Shown in pieces: positions 34,061 to 43,736 of a stretch of DNA of 64,000 bases; the stretch's first letter is position 1; each line of letters opens with the position of its first letter. Origin of the DNA: Nostoc sp. NMS9. Its GTDB lineage: Bacteria > Cyanobacteriota > Cyanobacteriia > Cyanobacteriales > Nostocaceae. The DNA is taken from NCBI RefSeq assembly GCF_017114995.1, contig NZ_JABXKL010000054.1, positions 49,071 to 113,070 on the forward strand. The letters run 5' to 3'. The position numbers and the translations under genes were made by a program. Under the pieces are notes generated by a model that did no database searches, had not been told where the DNA came from, and was given only the letters and a program-made list of their open reading frames with translations.

Positions 34061-36349
34061 ATGCCATTTACAGATAAACGTCCTCTGGGTTGGTTGTTGC
34101 AACAGTTTCAACTCCAGCCAGGTAAGCCCGCCATTGCCTCTGGATTGCGTAGCCTTTTTATACTGGGTGTCCCAATTGGAATTGGAATCATTACAAATCA
34201 TGCTGCTGAAAGTGCGATCGCCACTATGGCAGCTTGGTTCGTTGGGATGGTAAATGTTGACGGAGCCTACCGTCAGCGAGCGACAGCGATGATAGCAGCT
34301 ACCATTGGGGTGACTGTAATGTTCCTAATCGCAAGTCTGGTTAGCAGTCATCTCTGGTTAGCTGTCCCGACTACCTTTTTGGTAATATTTATCACAGGTT
34401 TAGCTAGCCTCTATGGCAACGTGGCTGCATCTGTCAGCTTGATTACTTCGATTATGTTTGTGATTGCGCTGGCTAGATTCGCTTCATTTTCTAATTTGTC
34501 TACTCTTATTCAACACTGTGGGCTATGTCTGGCTGGTGGAACATGGACAACTGTCTTGTCATTGGGACTGTGGGTGGTGCGTCCTGATGTACCTGCAATG
34601 CAGATAGTCGCTAACTGTTATCTCTCATTAAGCAATTTTGTGGACTTGGCAAGCCAGAGAGCATTAAATCCAAAAGATCGTCAGCAGTGGGAACAGCGAT
34701 TTTTGCAAGCTCAGGATACAGTTATTCAAAACTTAACATCTGCCCGTAGCGTCTGGACAACTATCTGGACTAGGCAAAAAGGAGCGAATCTACGGGGAAA
34801 TCAGTTACTCGTATTAATCGAGGATATAAATCAAATTGTCAATTCTGTTGTAGCACTGAGCGAACTATTAGCGATCGCATCCGAACATCAACTATTTTCT
34901 CGGTTACAGAAAGAAATTCAGCAAGTGATAGAACAGTCGGCAATTGCTCTGCAAATGTTATCACAAGCGATCGCCAAAGGAAAAAACTCACCTCACTTAG
35001 GGGATCTTGATCGGAGTCTTGAAGCACTAGAACACCAAAGGCAAGTTCTGCGTTCTCAAGTCCTCAATCAAACCATCAATGCTCAGACAGATGAATATTC
35101 CGATCTCCTCAACCTTGGGAAGATTACAGCCAGTCTGACAAAGTTAGTAGAGCAAATTCATACTGATGCAGAGATTGTTACAGATTTAAGCCAGGGAAAA
35201 CAGCGCAACAACATTGCCCAGCGAGATATTTCCCCCCCAGCCCAACCAGAGCGTTCTACAATTATTGATACGCTGCGAAATAATTTCACTTTTGATTCAG
35301 TCCTCTTTCGTCATGCGTTGCGCCTCGCACTGATCACAACTTTTGCTGAATTACTTGCCTCGCTATTTCAACTACCTAGAGGCTACTGGATAACGCTAAC
35401 AGCTTTAGTTGCACTTAAACCCAACTTTGGTGGAACGTCCGAGACAACAGTCCAAAGAGTAGTTGGTACTATTTTGGGTGGAATTATCGGCATTGCTCTG
35501 GTTTTACTAGTTAAGAATCAATTGGCGATCGCAATTTGTTTCTTGCTGCTTGTGTTTGTTGCGATGTCGGTGCGACCGTTAAGCTACAGTATATTCACCA
35601 TACTACTCACTCCCGCCATCATATTGCTACTCAACATTATTAGTGCAGGTGGCTGGAAGGTTGGAGTATTGAGGATCTTCGATAGCTTGGCTGGGGGTGT
35701 CTTAGCACTGCTTGGTAGCTATTTGCTTTTCCCTCGTTGGGAACGACAGCAACTTCCTGCACAACTGGAAAAGACAATTCGAGCTAATCTTGCTTACTTT
35801 CAGCAAGTAATAGCTAACTATCTCCATCCAGAACATAATGCGTTTGCTGATTCTATCAACATGCTACGCCACCAAGCAGCACTAGAGAACGCCAACGCCA
35901 ACGCCGCAGCTCAACGATTGTTCAGCGAACCTCGTCACATTCAGGGAGAAATCGAACCTGTAATGACGCTGATGATATACATTCGTGGCTTTTTCAGTTC
36001 GGTAACAACTTTAGCAGAACATCTGGGGGAATTTAGCGGTGAGTACCAATTTCCTGAACTCAAGCGACTTGCCGATACCATTGTCCAAGTTTTGGAAAAC
36101 TTAGCAGATGCCATTGGGCAGGGACAGCCACCCCAACCATTACCAGCGCTGGATAGCTATCTCGAAGCAATTCACTACCAAATTGAACAGCTACATACTG
36201 CTCGTTTATCAGAAATTGCTACCAATTCCAACACTTTAACTCCCACATTACAAGCCGTTCGAGAACAAACTCCGCTCTCCACAGAACTGGATCGAATTGT
36301 TAATGAAATTAAAGTTATACACTGTGTAATTGCTCGTCTGCAAGAATAA
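34061..36349 (+). CDS. FUSC-family membrane transporter
   Basis: 762 residues. Two membrane regions, each of five to six hydrophobic segments, lie at about 25-180 and 440-570, with a long helical cytoplasmic part between and after them. This is the build of FUSC / aromatic acid exporter proteins (YccS, AaeB relatives). The motif LPRGYWITLTALVALKPNFGGT marks the second FUSC domain. Such proteins export aromatic acids or related toxic compounds; the cargo here is unknown. The gene stands alone. Confidence 0.82.
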   Translation: MPFTDKRPLGWLLQQFQLQPGKPAIASGLRSLFILGVPIGIGIITNHAAESAIATMAAWFVGMVNVDGAYRQRATAMIAATIGVTVMFLIASLVSSHLWLAVPTTFLVIFITGLASLYGNVAASVSLITSIMFVIALARFASFSNLSTLIQHCGLCLAGGTWTTVLSLGLWVVRPDVPAMQIVANCYLSLSNFVDLASQRALNPKDRQQWEQRFLQAQDTVIQNLTSARSVWTTIWTRQKGANLRGNQLLVLIEDINQIVNSVVALSELLAIASEHQLFSRLQKEIQQVIEQSAIALQMLSQAIAKGKNSPHLGDLDRSLEALEHQRQVLRSQVLNQTINAQTDEYSDLLNLGKITASLTKLVEQIHTDAEIVTDLSQGKQRNNIAQRDISPPAQPERSTIIDTLRNNFTFDSVLFRHALRLALITTFAELLASLFQLPRGYWITLTALVALKPNFGGTSETTVQRVVGTILGGIIGIALVLLVKNQLAIAICFLLLVFVAMSVRPLSYSIFTILLTPAIILLLNIISAGGWKVGVLRIFDSLAGGVLALLGSYLLFPRWERQQLPAQLEKTIRANLAYFQQVIANYLHPEHNAFADSINMLRHQAALENANANAAAQRLFSEPRHIQGEIEPVMTLMIYIRGFFSSVTTLAEHLGEFSGEYQFPELKRLADTIVQVLENLADAIGQGQPPQPLPALDSYLEAIHYQIEQLHTARLSEIATNSNTLTPTLQAVREQTPLSTELDRIVNEIKVIHCVIARLQE

Positions 36350-36595
36350 TTTTCTTTTCGCGCTTCCTTGGTGCGGGTGTTAACCCCTTGATTTTCTAAT
36401 AGTCTGCGTGCGTCAAACCTGATGACTTTTAATAGGTCAGCTTTTAACAAGTGCTGCGATCGCAGCTACCAGTTACTTTAGCAATATGGAGTTGAAATCC
36501 ATCTGTAAAAACCTGTTTTTGTGTCGTTTCTGCGGCGTAAACACTTAGAGCGATCACACGAATTTGCCCACCTAAATGGCGGGCTATAAGGTACT

Positions 36596-36922
36596 TTACT
36601 TCAGTGGATCGTGTCCCCAATTCTTCAAAGAATAGCACCAGCGTGTGTGTTCCAAATCACCCGATGGCTTCTGTGCCATGTGACGATGGACGTAACTAAT
36701 AACTTTCTTCATGTGCGAAAGATCGTCGTTGGTATAATCATCCTTTCTCTGCAATAGCTGGATGATACGCCGTCCAGATTTATGACCGATTGACTCATCG
36801 TCGCCATCCTTTTGCCCGACAGTTTGTGACTCATCCGTATCTAGCCAAGACTCTAGTTCTTTAGGTGTCATATTGACAACTTGATGAAACTCGTCAATCA
36901 CCGCTTTAACATCTTTACTCAT
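36596..36922 (-). CDS. DUF3140 protein
   Basis: 108 residues. The sequence carries the DUF3140 pattern: an N-terminal VIDEFHQVVNMTPKELESWL, GHKSGRRIIQLLQRKDDYTNDDLSHMKKVISYVHRH and a C-terminal HTRWCYSLKNWGHDP. No function is established. It lies 9 bases downstream of the DUF2945 gene on the same strand; these two small families are often neighbours and are often counted among stress-related proteins. The 245-base gap after it (36350-36595) shows an open frame that I do not trust. Confidence 0.75.
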   Translation of the reverse strand: MSKDVKAVIDEFHQVVNMTPKELESWLDTDESQTVGQKDGDDESIGHKSGRRIIQLLQRKDDYTNDDLSHMKKVISYVHRHMAQKPSGDLEHTRWCYSLKNWGHDPLK

Positions 36923-36931
36923 AACTAAGCA

Positions 36932-37147
36932 TTACTCCTCTACTTTCTTAAGAGCATCAGGCTTGTGAGCAGCTTGTTTTCCTGTCTTATCACTTTCAAC
37001 TAAGTATTCAGGGTTAGCTTCACTTGCAGCAACATGATGTTCTTTAATATCTGTAGGTGAAGTGAGCTTCTTTACTACTTTGCCAGTTGTCTTGCCTTGT
37101 GAAGTGTTCCATTCAACCCGATCGCCTTTTTTGAATTGTTCAGCCAC
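36932..37147 (-). CDS. DUF2945 protein (Tudor-like, hypervirulence-associated family)
   Basis: 71 residues, very charged. The start (FKKGDRVEWNTSQGKTTGKVVKKL) is the conserved small beta-barrel of DUF2945 and the end is Lys-rich. Function is not established. A good ribosome-binding site (AGGAGAT) stands upstream of the ATG on the minus strand. It forms an operon with the DUF3140 gene. Confidence 0.8.
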   Translation of the reverse strand: MAEQFKKGDRVEWNTSQGKTTGKVVKKLTSPTDIKEHHVAASEANPEYLVESDKTGKQAAHKPDALKKVEE

Positions 37148-37391
37148 ATTTATCTCCTATTTGATGTTTTATACCTACTAAGGTCACATTATGTCTGCGA
37201 CTTGAAAAGCAGCCATCATTCTAGTGATAGAGAAAACATCCGTTATTAAGCCAGTAATTTAATTAGGTATGAGATGTAAAAATTAGGCGATCGCTCCAAC
37301 TAGCTTGATACAAAAGTTGTGCTGCATCTACGCCCGTCGTAGACATTGCCTCATAATGTAGAGAGATTAAGCTACACTCAGAAAACTCTCA

Positions 37392-38075
37392 ATGAGCCAA
37401 ACTAGCCTAAATTTAGTTGCAATATCTATCTTTCTTATGACCCTATCGGTACTGGTGGGGCCATTCTTCAACTTATCACCGGCAGTACCAGCACTTGCTA
37501 CCTTCACCATCTTAGGCATAGCGACATTAGATAGCTTTAGCCTGCAAGGCAAGGGTGGTACTATCTTTTTAGATTGGATTGCTGGTTTTTCAAAAGAACA
37601 CCGCGATCGCATCGTCCACCACGAAGCAGGGCATTTTTTGGTTGCTTACCTGTTGGGTATTCCCGTTACTGGCTACACACTCAGCGCATGGGAAGCCTGG
37701 AAACAGGGGCAACCTGGCCAAGGCGGCGTTAGCTTTGATGATGGAGAATTAGCGTCTCAACTAGAAGTAGGTAAAATCAGCGCCCAAATGCTAGACCGCT
37801 ACTGCACTGTTTGGATGGCGGGTATTGCTGCTGAAACCCTAGTTTTTAATAATGCTGAGGGTGGAACTGATGATAAAAGCAAGCTGATAGGAGTCTTGAC
37901 AATTTTAGGCTTTTCTGAATCAGTTTATCAGCAAAAACTGCGGTTTCATACCCTCCAGGCAAAAACTCTACTGCAAGAAAATTGGTCTAGCTATGAGACT
38001 TTAGTTAGTGCCATGCGACAACGCACTTCGGTCGAAGATTGCCATGCTGAGTTAGGAGTAGGGAGTGGGAAGTAG
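37392..38075 (+). CDS. Stand-alone M41-like (FtsH-type) zinc peptidase domain
   Basis: 227 residues. An N-terminal hydrophobic region of about 60 residues, probably two membrane spans, is followed by HHEAGHFLVAYLLGIPV, with the HEAGH zinc motif of FtsH peptidases. Later come VWMAGIAAETLVF and EGGTDDKSKL, in the place of the third zinc ligand. There is no AAA+ ATPase domain, so this is a short relative of FtsH as found in cyanobacteria and plants; it may be a helper or an ATP-independent protease. It stands alone. Confidence 0.75.
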   Translation: MSQTSLNLVAISIFLMTLSVLVGPFFNLSPAVPALATFTILGIATLDSFSLQGKGGTIFLDWIAGFSKEHRDRIVHHEAGHFLVAYLLGIPVTGYTLSAWEAWKQGQPGQGGVSFDDGELASQLEVGKISAQMLDRYCTVWMAGIAAETLVFNNAEGGTDDKSKLIGVLTILGFSESVYQQKLRFHTLQAKTLLQENWSSYETLVSAMRQRTSVEDCHAELGVGSGK

Positions 38076-38106
38076 GAAGTTATATCAAGCTAGTAATGAA
38101 AAGTTT

Positions 38107-38155
38107 GTAGTAAGCATTTTAGTGCTTAGAAAATAAAGACAAAATTCCTTTCTAC
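38107..38155. repeat. Second, decayed copy of the 49-bp hairpin element
   Basis: It begins GTAGTAAG and keeps the palindrome AAGCA-TTTT-AGTGCTTAG imperfectly, then diverges and ends in TTCTAC. Compare the intact copy at 10919-10967. It lies between the convergent M41-like and GHL10 genes. Confidence 0.5.
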
Positions 38156-38186
38156 GAAATCATTAACATCATCTTAAACAGAAAAT

Positions 38187-39479
38187 TTATTCAGCTCTGG
38201 CGCGGAGTGCAGGAGACGGAAAAAGATTTTCAAATCCAGCTTGTCGCTCAGTTAAAGATTCTAGAGCATCGTTCCAAAGACTTTCATAATAAAAGAAGGT
38301 TACGCCTAGACCGTGTTCTTGGGCAGCCCGCACCTGAGACTTAATTTGCTGCATGGGAACTGGATTATTTCGTAACCCTGTCATAATGCCAACTCCAGTT
38401 GGAATTCTTTGTTGCGCTTCTTGAATTTCTGCGCGGGAAATATTTGCTACAAAACTTTTTAGATCGGGACGATAAATTTGCACAATTAACTCGTCCACAA
38501 TATTTTGTCGCATCCAACCTAGCCAATCTTGCAAGTGAAACTTGTAAGCAAAATCATAGTAATTAGGAGAAACAGAGAAAATCGCCTGGGGTTTTCTCTG
38601 CTTCACAGCTTGGTTAAGTTTTACCATGAACGCCGTAATTTTATCTGCCCGCCACTTTACCCATGCCGCATCTTGGGGATTTTTTGGTGGAGGATTCTTG
38701 GTTTCTTTGGTGTACAAAGCAACTGTATATTGGTCATAACCAAACTCGTGGGGCAAACTCATGTGATCGTCAAACTGAATCCCATCGGCATCATATTGGG
38801 TAACAGTTTCCAGCACAAGATTGGTGATGAACTGTTGCACTTGCGGATGGAACGGATTGAGCCACATCACCTCACCAGCCGCACTGTTTGAAGTTTGGCT
38901 ACCATCCCGCTTTTGTGTGAACCAATCTGGGTAATTCATTGCTAGTTCTGACGTTGGGGGAGCCATGAAACCAAACTCAAACCAGGGAATCACCAGCAAT
39001 CCTTGGCGATGGGCTTGGGTAATCAGGTCTGCGAGAATATCATGTCCATCTGAACCTTTGTAGACAAAAGGTTGAATACCTGCACGTTGTGCTAGGGCAC
39101 TAGGATACATCACATAGCCAGAATTCCACACCACAGGATAGATTGTGTTGAAGTTCATCCGCCGCAGTTGACTCACCGCATCCTGTAATTTGTCTCGATT
39201 CTTGAGGGTGTCAAAATCATTGGTGGTCATCCAAACCCCGCGAATTTCCTGACGGGGTAACTGTGCAAAGGCGCTGAAGCGCGCACCTTCGGTGATCGCA
39301 GGGGTGAAACTGTCCACCAACAATACAGTAACAAACGATATTAAAATCAGAATCGGAAAAAGAGACTTGAGTAGTCGCCGCCAACTTTGAACAATAAAAG
39401 ATGATTTCATAAATTTGAATGATGCATTAGCTACCCACACACGCCATTGCTCGCTTTTATAATTGAATCTACTAACCAT
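38187..39479 (-). CDS. Exported glycoside hydrolase-like protein, GHL10 / DUF187
   Basis: 430 residues from ATG 39479, or 407 from ATG 39410; neither start has a clear ribosome-binding site, and the second gives a more normal signal-anchor (basic stretch, then LFPILILISFVTVLLV). The domain begins at EIRGVWMTTNDFDTL and shows MNFNTIYPVVWNSGY, WFEFGFM, GIQFDDHMSLP and FSVSPNYYDF, the (beta/alpha)8 pattern of the GHL10 family (YngK relatives). It probably trims cell-wall or extracellular glycans outside the plasma membrane. It ends in the repeat-bearing gap shared with the convergent peptidase gene. Confidence 0.8.
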   Translation of the reverse strand: MVSRFNYKSEQWRVWVANASFKFMKSSFIVQSWRRLLKSLFPILILISFVTVLLVDSFTPAITEGARFSAFAQLPRQEIRGVWMTTNDFDTLKNRDKLQDAVSQLRRMNFNTIYPVVWNSGYVMYPSALAQRAGIQPFVYKGSDGHDILADLITQAHRQGLLVIPWFEFGFMAPPTSELAMNYPDWFTQKRDGSQTSNSAAGEVMWLNPFHPQVQQFITNLVLETVTQYDADGIQFDDHMSLPHEFGYDQYTVALYTKETKNPPPKNPQDAAWVKWRADKITAFMVKLNQAVKQRKPQAIFSVSPNYYDFAYKFHLQDWLGWMRQNIVDELIVQIYRPDLKSFVANISRAEIQEAQQRIPTGVGIMTGLRNNPVPMQQIKSQVRAAQEHGLGVTFFYYESLWNDALESLTERQAGFENLFPSPALRARAE

Positions 39480-39649
39480 ATAGTTTACAAGTATTTATGC
39501 TTAGTACAAAATTGATGAGTTGGTAGTTGTTCGTTCTCTACTTATGGAACTTTTGCACCAGAAAAACTAAAACAGACAAATTAAGATAGTTGACGCAGCT
39601 AATAAGCATTTGTGCCCAATAGATATTGGTATGGGGAATGGAGCATTTA

Positions 39650-39730
39650 AAAGAGGCAGAGAGGCAGAGGGGAAAAACTTACTGCAACTTCCCCCTGCTC
39701 CCCTGCTCCTCTGCCTCCTCTGCCCCCGAT
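39650..39730. repeat. Low-complexity GAGGCAGAGG / CCTCTGCC repeat
   Basis: AAGAGGCAGAGAGGCAGAGG is followed about 45 bases later by CTCCTCTGCCTCCTCTGCC, which can pair with it. This is the same dispersed family as at 22676-22765. The gap 39480-39804 holds nothing else that I can identify apart from the promoter region of chlI. Confidence 0.6.
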
Positions 39731-39804
39731 CTTCACATTCCTCCACACCCCACCTGTGTCACAATAAAGAACTGTAATAAGAAAAATATTGTTAAGGTAA
39801 TTTA

Positions 39805-40929
39805 GTGAGTCCAACTGCTCAATCCACGGCAAGTGCGCGTCGCGTAGTATTTCCTTTTACGGCAATTGTGGGCCAGGAAGAAATGAAACTGGCGCTGCTA
39901 TTGAACGTGATTGACCCCAAAATTGGGGGTGTAATGATTATGGGCGATCGCGGCACCGGGAAATCCACAACTATCCGGGCGCTGGCGGATTTGCTACCAG
40001 AAATTTCTGTGGTTGCTAATGACCCCTTCAGTAGCGATCCTAGCGATCCCGACTTGATGAGCGATGAAGTCCGCCAACTTTTAGAACAAGGGGCGGAAAT
40101 TCCCGTAGCTCACAAAAAAGTCCAAATGGTAGACCTGCCGCTAGGAGCTACAGAAGACCGAGTTTGTGGCACAATCGACATCGAGAAAGCTTTATCTGAA
40201 GGTGTCAAAGCTTTTGAACCGGGACTGCTAGCAAAGGCTAATCGGGGCATTCTCTACGTGGATGAAGTCAACTTACTAGATGACCACCTTGTAGACGTGT
40301 TACTCGACTCCGCTGCTAGTGGATGGAACACTGTAGAACGGGAAGGTATTTCTATCCGTCACCCCGCGCGTTTTGTGCTTGTGGGTTCTGGAAACCCCGA
40401 AGAAGGCGAACTGCGCCCCCAATTACTTGATCGCTTTGGGATGCACGCAGAAATTCACACAGTCAAAGAACCAGCCTTGCGGGTGCAAATCGTTGAACAA
40501 CGGGCGGATTTTGACCAAAATCCGCCCGTATTTCTCGAAAAATACAAACCCCAGCAAGAAGCATTACAAGAGCAAATTGTCAATGCTCAACAGCTTTTGC
40601 CAGAAGTGAAAATTGACTACGATCTGCGGGTAAAAATTTCTGAAGTCTGTTCAGAACTAGATGTGGATGGTTTGCGGGGTGACATTGTTAGTAACCGCGC
40701 CGCCAAAGCCTTAACAGCTTATGAAGGACGCACTGAAGTTACAGTTGATGATATCCATCGCGTAATTACGCTATGCTTGCGTCACAGACTGCGGAAAGAC
40801 CCTTTAGAATCGATTGATTCTGGCTATAAAGTCGCCAAAGTTTTTAGCCGCGTCTTTGGCGTCGAACTACCAGAAAGTGATACTGCACAAAAAAACGGCA
40901 CAGGTCAAAAATTAGGGGCTAGGGGTTAA
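39805..40929 (+). CDS. chlI: Magnesium chelatase subunit ChlI
   Basis: 374 residues from a GTG start that matches the family length. It is the AAA+ subunit that powers insertion of Mg into protoporphyrin IX, the first step specific to chlorophyll. Walker A is [10 protein letters not shown] (about 46-55), Walker B is [13 protein letters not shown], sensor 1 [20 protein letters not shown]. The C-terminal helical part ([21 protein letters not shown]) is typical. The partners ChlD and ChlH are not in the window. A short tail of repeats follows its stop. Confidence 0.95.
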   Translation: MSPTAQSTASARRVVFPFTAIVGQEEMKLALLLNVIDPKIGGVMIMGDRGTGKSTTIRALADLLPEISVVANDPFSSDPSDPDLMSDEVRQLLEQGAEIPVAHKKVQMVDLPLGATEDRVCGTIDIEKALSEGVKAFEPGLLAKANRGILYVDEVNLLDDHLVDVLLDSAASGWNTVEREGISIRHPARFVLVGSGNPEEGELRPQLLDRFGMHAEIHTVKEPALRVQIVEQRADFDQNPPVFLEKYKPQQEALQEQIVNAQQLLPEVKIDYDLRVKISEVCSELDVDGLRGDIVSNRAAKALTAYEGRTEVTVDDIHRVITLCLRHRLRKDPLESIDSGYKVAKVFSRVFGVELPESDTAQKNGTGQKLGARG

Positions 40930-41140
40930 AAGTTAAAAGTGAGGAGTTAGGAGTTAAGAGTGAGGAGTTTTGAATGGAAAGCTGCTTCGTGACTCATAAC
41001 TTTAATTCTTCACTCACCACTGACTATATAATTCACAACTCCTAACTTTTAACTCAGGATTCACCACTGAGCTATATAATTCCTAACTCCTAACTCCTAA
41101 CTCATAATTTCTAACTCCTAACTCCTTACTTTTAACTCAA
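40925..41140. repeat. GAGTTAGGAGTTA / TAACTCCTAACTC heptamer repeats
   Basis: Many copies of AGGAGTTAG-type heptamers on one side and their complements (TAACTCCTAACTC) on the other fill the gap between chlI and the next gene, so a long hairpin is possible. This is the STRR class again. No gene is present. Confidence 0.8.
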
Positions 41141-41148
41141 CACTGACT

Positions 41149-41445
41149 ATGAGATTTTGGTCTTTTTGGTTCAACAGCTTTGTTCTATCTAGCCAATACA
41201 ACCCGCCCAGGTTTGTAGAATTATTGATGCTCTTATTAGCGATCGCGATGCTGGCAATAGCCAGTATTTTACCCGACATACCCTATTTAATCTTAGGCTT
41301 GAGCTTAGTAGTGGGGGCATCTATTTCTATCTTAGTGCGGGAAGCGATCGCCCCCTCACCCCAGAGACGAATTACCCAACTAACAGCATCCCTATTACTC
41401 ATCATCAGCCTCTATGGCTTTGCTGACTTAATGTACGCTCTTTAA
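41149..41445 (+). CDS. Small hypothetical membrane protein
   Basis: 98 residues with three hydrophobic segments (ELLMLLLAIAMLAIASIL, YLILGLSLVVGASISILV, LTASLLLIISLYGFADLMYAL). I do not recognise a family with confidence. It follows chlI on the same strand but is separated by over 200 bases of repeats. The composition supports a real inner- or thylakoid-membrane protein. Confidence 0.6.
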   Translation: MRFWSFWFNSFVLSSQYNPPRFVELLMLLLAIAMLAIASILPDIPYLILGLSLVVGASISILVREAIAPSPQRRITQLTASLLLIISLYGFADLMYAL

Positions 41446-41514
41446 TGGGGAATGGGGAATGGGGAATGGGGAAGAAACTTAATTAACAATGCCCAATGCC
41501 CAATGCCCAATAGC

Positions 41515-42603
41515 TTACCAATTCTGCATTTCCACCAATTCCATACACAACTCATTAATTTCCTCCAAATCAGGTTTATGAGGTAGGGCAGATTGTTCGC
41601 AAACAATTTCCATTTCGGCGACCAAATCTTCTGCCATTTTCATCACTTGTTCATAAGAATACTCACCTTTTAAAATAGCTTTTAAATCCTCAACATCACC
41701 AGCTATTCTCCTATCTACAATTACTTCACCTCGCTGCAATATTTCTACTCCGCTGCGTAACAATCTAATGCAGTGCATTCCATGTTTGAGGTCAAAACCC
41801 GACTTTCTTTCCATTTCTGCCCTAGCCGGATTTCTATTCTCTTGCCAAGATAAGTAAGCCTTCCATTCTCTTAAAGCTATTTGATAGCTTTGACTTTTCT
41901 GAAGCAGACGAATAAAATCTTTACGGCTATTGGTTAACTTTTGTGTATATTCCAAAGTTTCATCGGGTAAAGTATATTGTTTTAACACTCCTTTAAAATC
42001 AATATCTGCTGTCAGCAATTGATATAATTGTTCCGCTTCTTCCAAAAATTCAATCCGTCCTCTGATTAAGTTATAAAGATACTCCAGAAAAGCATTTAGC
42101 TCATCTTTACTCAGAGGTGTTTCGTCTTCTATAGCGAAGTCAGATGGTATCGGTTTTTTTTGCGGTGGCTTTAACAACCACTTACGATGAGTTTCCATCT
42201 TTTTGATTTGGGCAAAGGCATAACCAGTGTAAGTATGTTTTACCTTCTTGCTCAAAAATAACTGTTTATGATTAATTAAATGCTGTCCGACTGCGCTTAA
42301 AAAAGGATAGTTATTTAACCAGAGCAATTCTAAAACATTGGGATTTGCGCCCGCTAATAACTGGAGGATTTTTCTTAATTCATATATAACTGTGTCTTTG
42401 TTACCATCAACGAATGGAAATATTCCTGGTTCATCCCAACCAGTATCTTTTTGTTCTATCCGATCAAATCCCAAGTAGTACCTTTTGGGTGCGATAAACA
42501 CTCCCCGATAATCAAAGTCGGAATCAGGACGATTTAAACCATAACCGTGGCTACCAGCCAAACCAATTAAAATAGTTCTTTGCTCAACTTCTATTCTTTT
42601 CAT
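41515..42603 (-). CDS. Predicted nucleotidyltransferase (Pol-beta superfamily, COG3541-like)
   Basis: 362 residues. The N-terminus has ILIGLAGSHGYGLNRPDSDFDYRGVFIAP, the GS...DxD motif of the DNA polymerase beta-type nucleotidyltransferase fold, with ligands in DSDFD. The rest is helical and fits the COG3541 family (phage and bacterial predicted nucleotidyltransferases). The substrate is unknown; related proteins add nucleotides to RNAs or proteins. It stands alone on the minus strand. Confidence 0.8.
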   Translation of the reverse strand: MKRIEVEQRTILIGLAGSHGYGLNRPDSDFDYRGVFIAPKRYYLGFDRIEQKDTGWDEPGIFPFVDGNKDTVIYELRKILQLLAGANPNVLELLWLNNYPFLSAVGQHLINHKQLFLSKKVKHTYTGYAFAQIKKMETHRKWLLKPPQKKPIPSDFAIEDETPLSKDELNAFLEYLYNLIRGRIEFLEEAEQLYQLLTADIDFKGVLKQYTLPDETLEYTQKLTNSRKDFIRLLQKSQSYQIALREWKAYLSWQENRNPARAEMERKSGFDLKHGMHCIRLLRSGVEILQRGEVIVDRRIAGDVEDLKAILKGEYSYEQVMKMAEDLVAEMEIVCEQSALPHKPDLEEINELCMELVEMQNW

Positions 42604-42775
42604 ATCACCTGATTAAAATATAGTCATCCTAACTCATGAGTTAAGCAGGTGGCGAGATGGAGAGTAGAGAAAGGATTTTTAACTCTCTTTAGATATTCCA
42701 TAGATATTGTCACAGCATAAAGACAGCTGACAATCGGTATATAACAGCCCTACTTAATCATTTGCGAACAATAAA

Positions 42776-42804
42776 ATCCCCGACTTCTCTAAGAAGTCAG
42801 GGAT
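42776..42804. terminator. Hairpin of the CCCCGACTTCT...AGAAGTC-GGGG family
   Basis: ATCCCCGACTTCT pairs with AGAAGTCAGGGAT around a short loop, one mismatch. It is a common cyanobacterial hairpin repeat and lies about 120 bases downstream of the Nif11 gene on its strand, where it may end transcription. The remaining part of 42604-42920 shows nothing else. Confidence 0.5.
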
Positions 42805-42920
42805 CTGAGTTTTATGTTTAACAAGAATACCCCTAAAGGAGATGATGCAACGGTATCCCCTTGAGTAGCAAAACTTGTCAATTCAGTTATTCTTATACTT
42901 TCGGTTTCCTAGAACAGGAA

Positions 42921-43154
42921 TTATCTAGGATAAATGTGGCGTCTATTCCCCCATCCTGGATTGACAATGGCAGCTAAATCTTCTTCAGATAATTTGCTGA
43001 TTTCACTATCCAGTTCTCTGGCGGTGAAATCATAGCCACGCTCTTGAGCAATTTTGATGAAGGCTTCTGGATCGGCTGTTGCTTTGAGTCTTTGCTGTAA
43101 CGCTTGATCTTGTTTTACCGCTTGAAAAAGTCGGGCAGCATTTTCCTGTGTCAT
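42921..43154 (-). CDS. Nif11-like leader peptide precursor
   Basis: 77 residues from ATG 43154, which sits 10 bases after AGGAG; an upstream TTG (43163) is less likely. The residues MTQENAARLFQAVKQDQALQQRLKA, then PEAFIKIAQERGYDFTARELDSEI and LSEEDLAAIVNPG, match the Nif11 leader family of ribosomally made peptide precursors. The tail after the leader is short (NPGWGNRRHIYPR) and has no Cys or run of Ser/Thr that lanthipeptide enzymes would use. No modifying enzyme or exporter lies nearby. It may be an orphan precursor or an evolved Nif11 protein with another role. Confidence 0.85.
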   Translation of the reverse strand: MTQENAARLFQAVKQDQALQQRLKATADPEAFIKIAQERGYDFTARELDSEISKLSEEDLAAIVNPGWGNRRHIYPR

Positions 43155-43432
43155 GACAATCAATCTCCTGTTTGAAATATCAGGTTTGAATGTGATAGTT
43201 TAACTTTTGAGGATTCACTAACTTTCGTAAAGAATTTCTAGATGAGACACCTTATATTTATATCTTAAAACAAAGAACAAAAATGTGTTGATTTTGATAA
43301 AAAAATATAACTTTTCAGCTAATACGAACTAATGTTAATTTTTGATAGATTCAGCCCTAAGATAGTAGCAATTTTTATTTAAAAAGTATTTGTTCTGACT
43401 TCTTATAAATACAATTTACATTCGTGCGAGTC

Positions 43433-43465
43433 GGCGATGTCTACGACGGGCTATGCCTATACTCA
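43433..43465 (+). repeat. Dispersed repeat, GCGATGTCTACGACGGGCTATGCC type
   Basis: Another copy of the short palindromic repeat seen at 9598. It lies in the gap 43155-43736, which also contains the rplU promoter and leader region but no gene I can support. Confidence 0.7.
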
Positions 43466-43736
43466 TGATGACTGTTGGCTAATCCCTCCCCACTCTTGGA
43501 AAATGAGTGATTGCACAGAGTAATTAGCTGATTTTTCATTTTCAGGCTGACCAGACAGCAACGCCAAACCCAAAAATCCTGTTAGAGCTTGACTTGACGC
43601 CTATTAATCAAATAGTATGTTAGATTGTCTGTCTAATTCCTGCTCGGATCAGGTAGACATATTACAAAAGCTGGCAAAAGCGTCTCTACAGGAGATAAAA
43701 ACCAGCTACCTGTACGGCAACCTCAAGGACAATTCC

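Noticed and set aside
36444..36638. 64-codon minus-strand frame after the DUF3140 gene
   Set aside because: The text is somewhat protein-like (GGQIRVIALSVYAAETTQK), but its only ATG lies 43 bases inside the DUF3140 gene, there is no ribosome-binding site, and I recognise no family. It may deserve a homology search.
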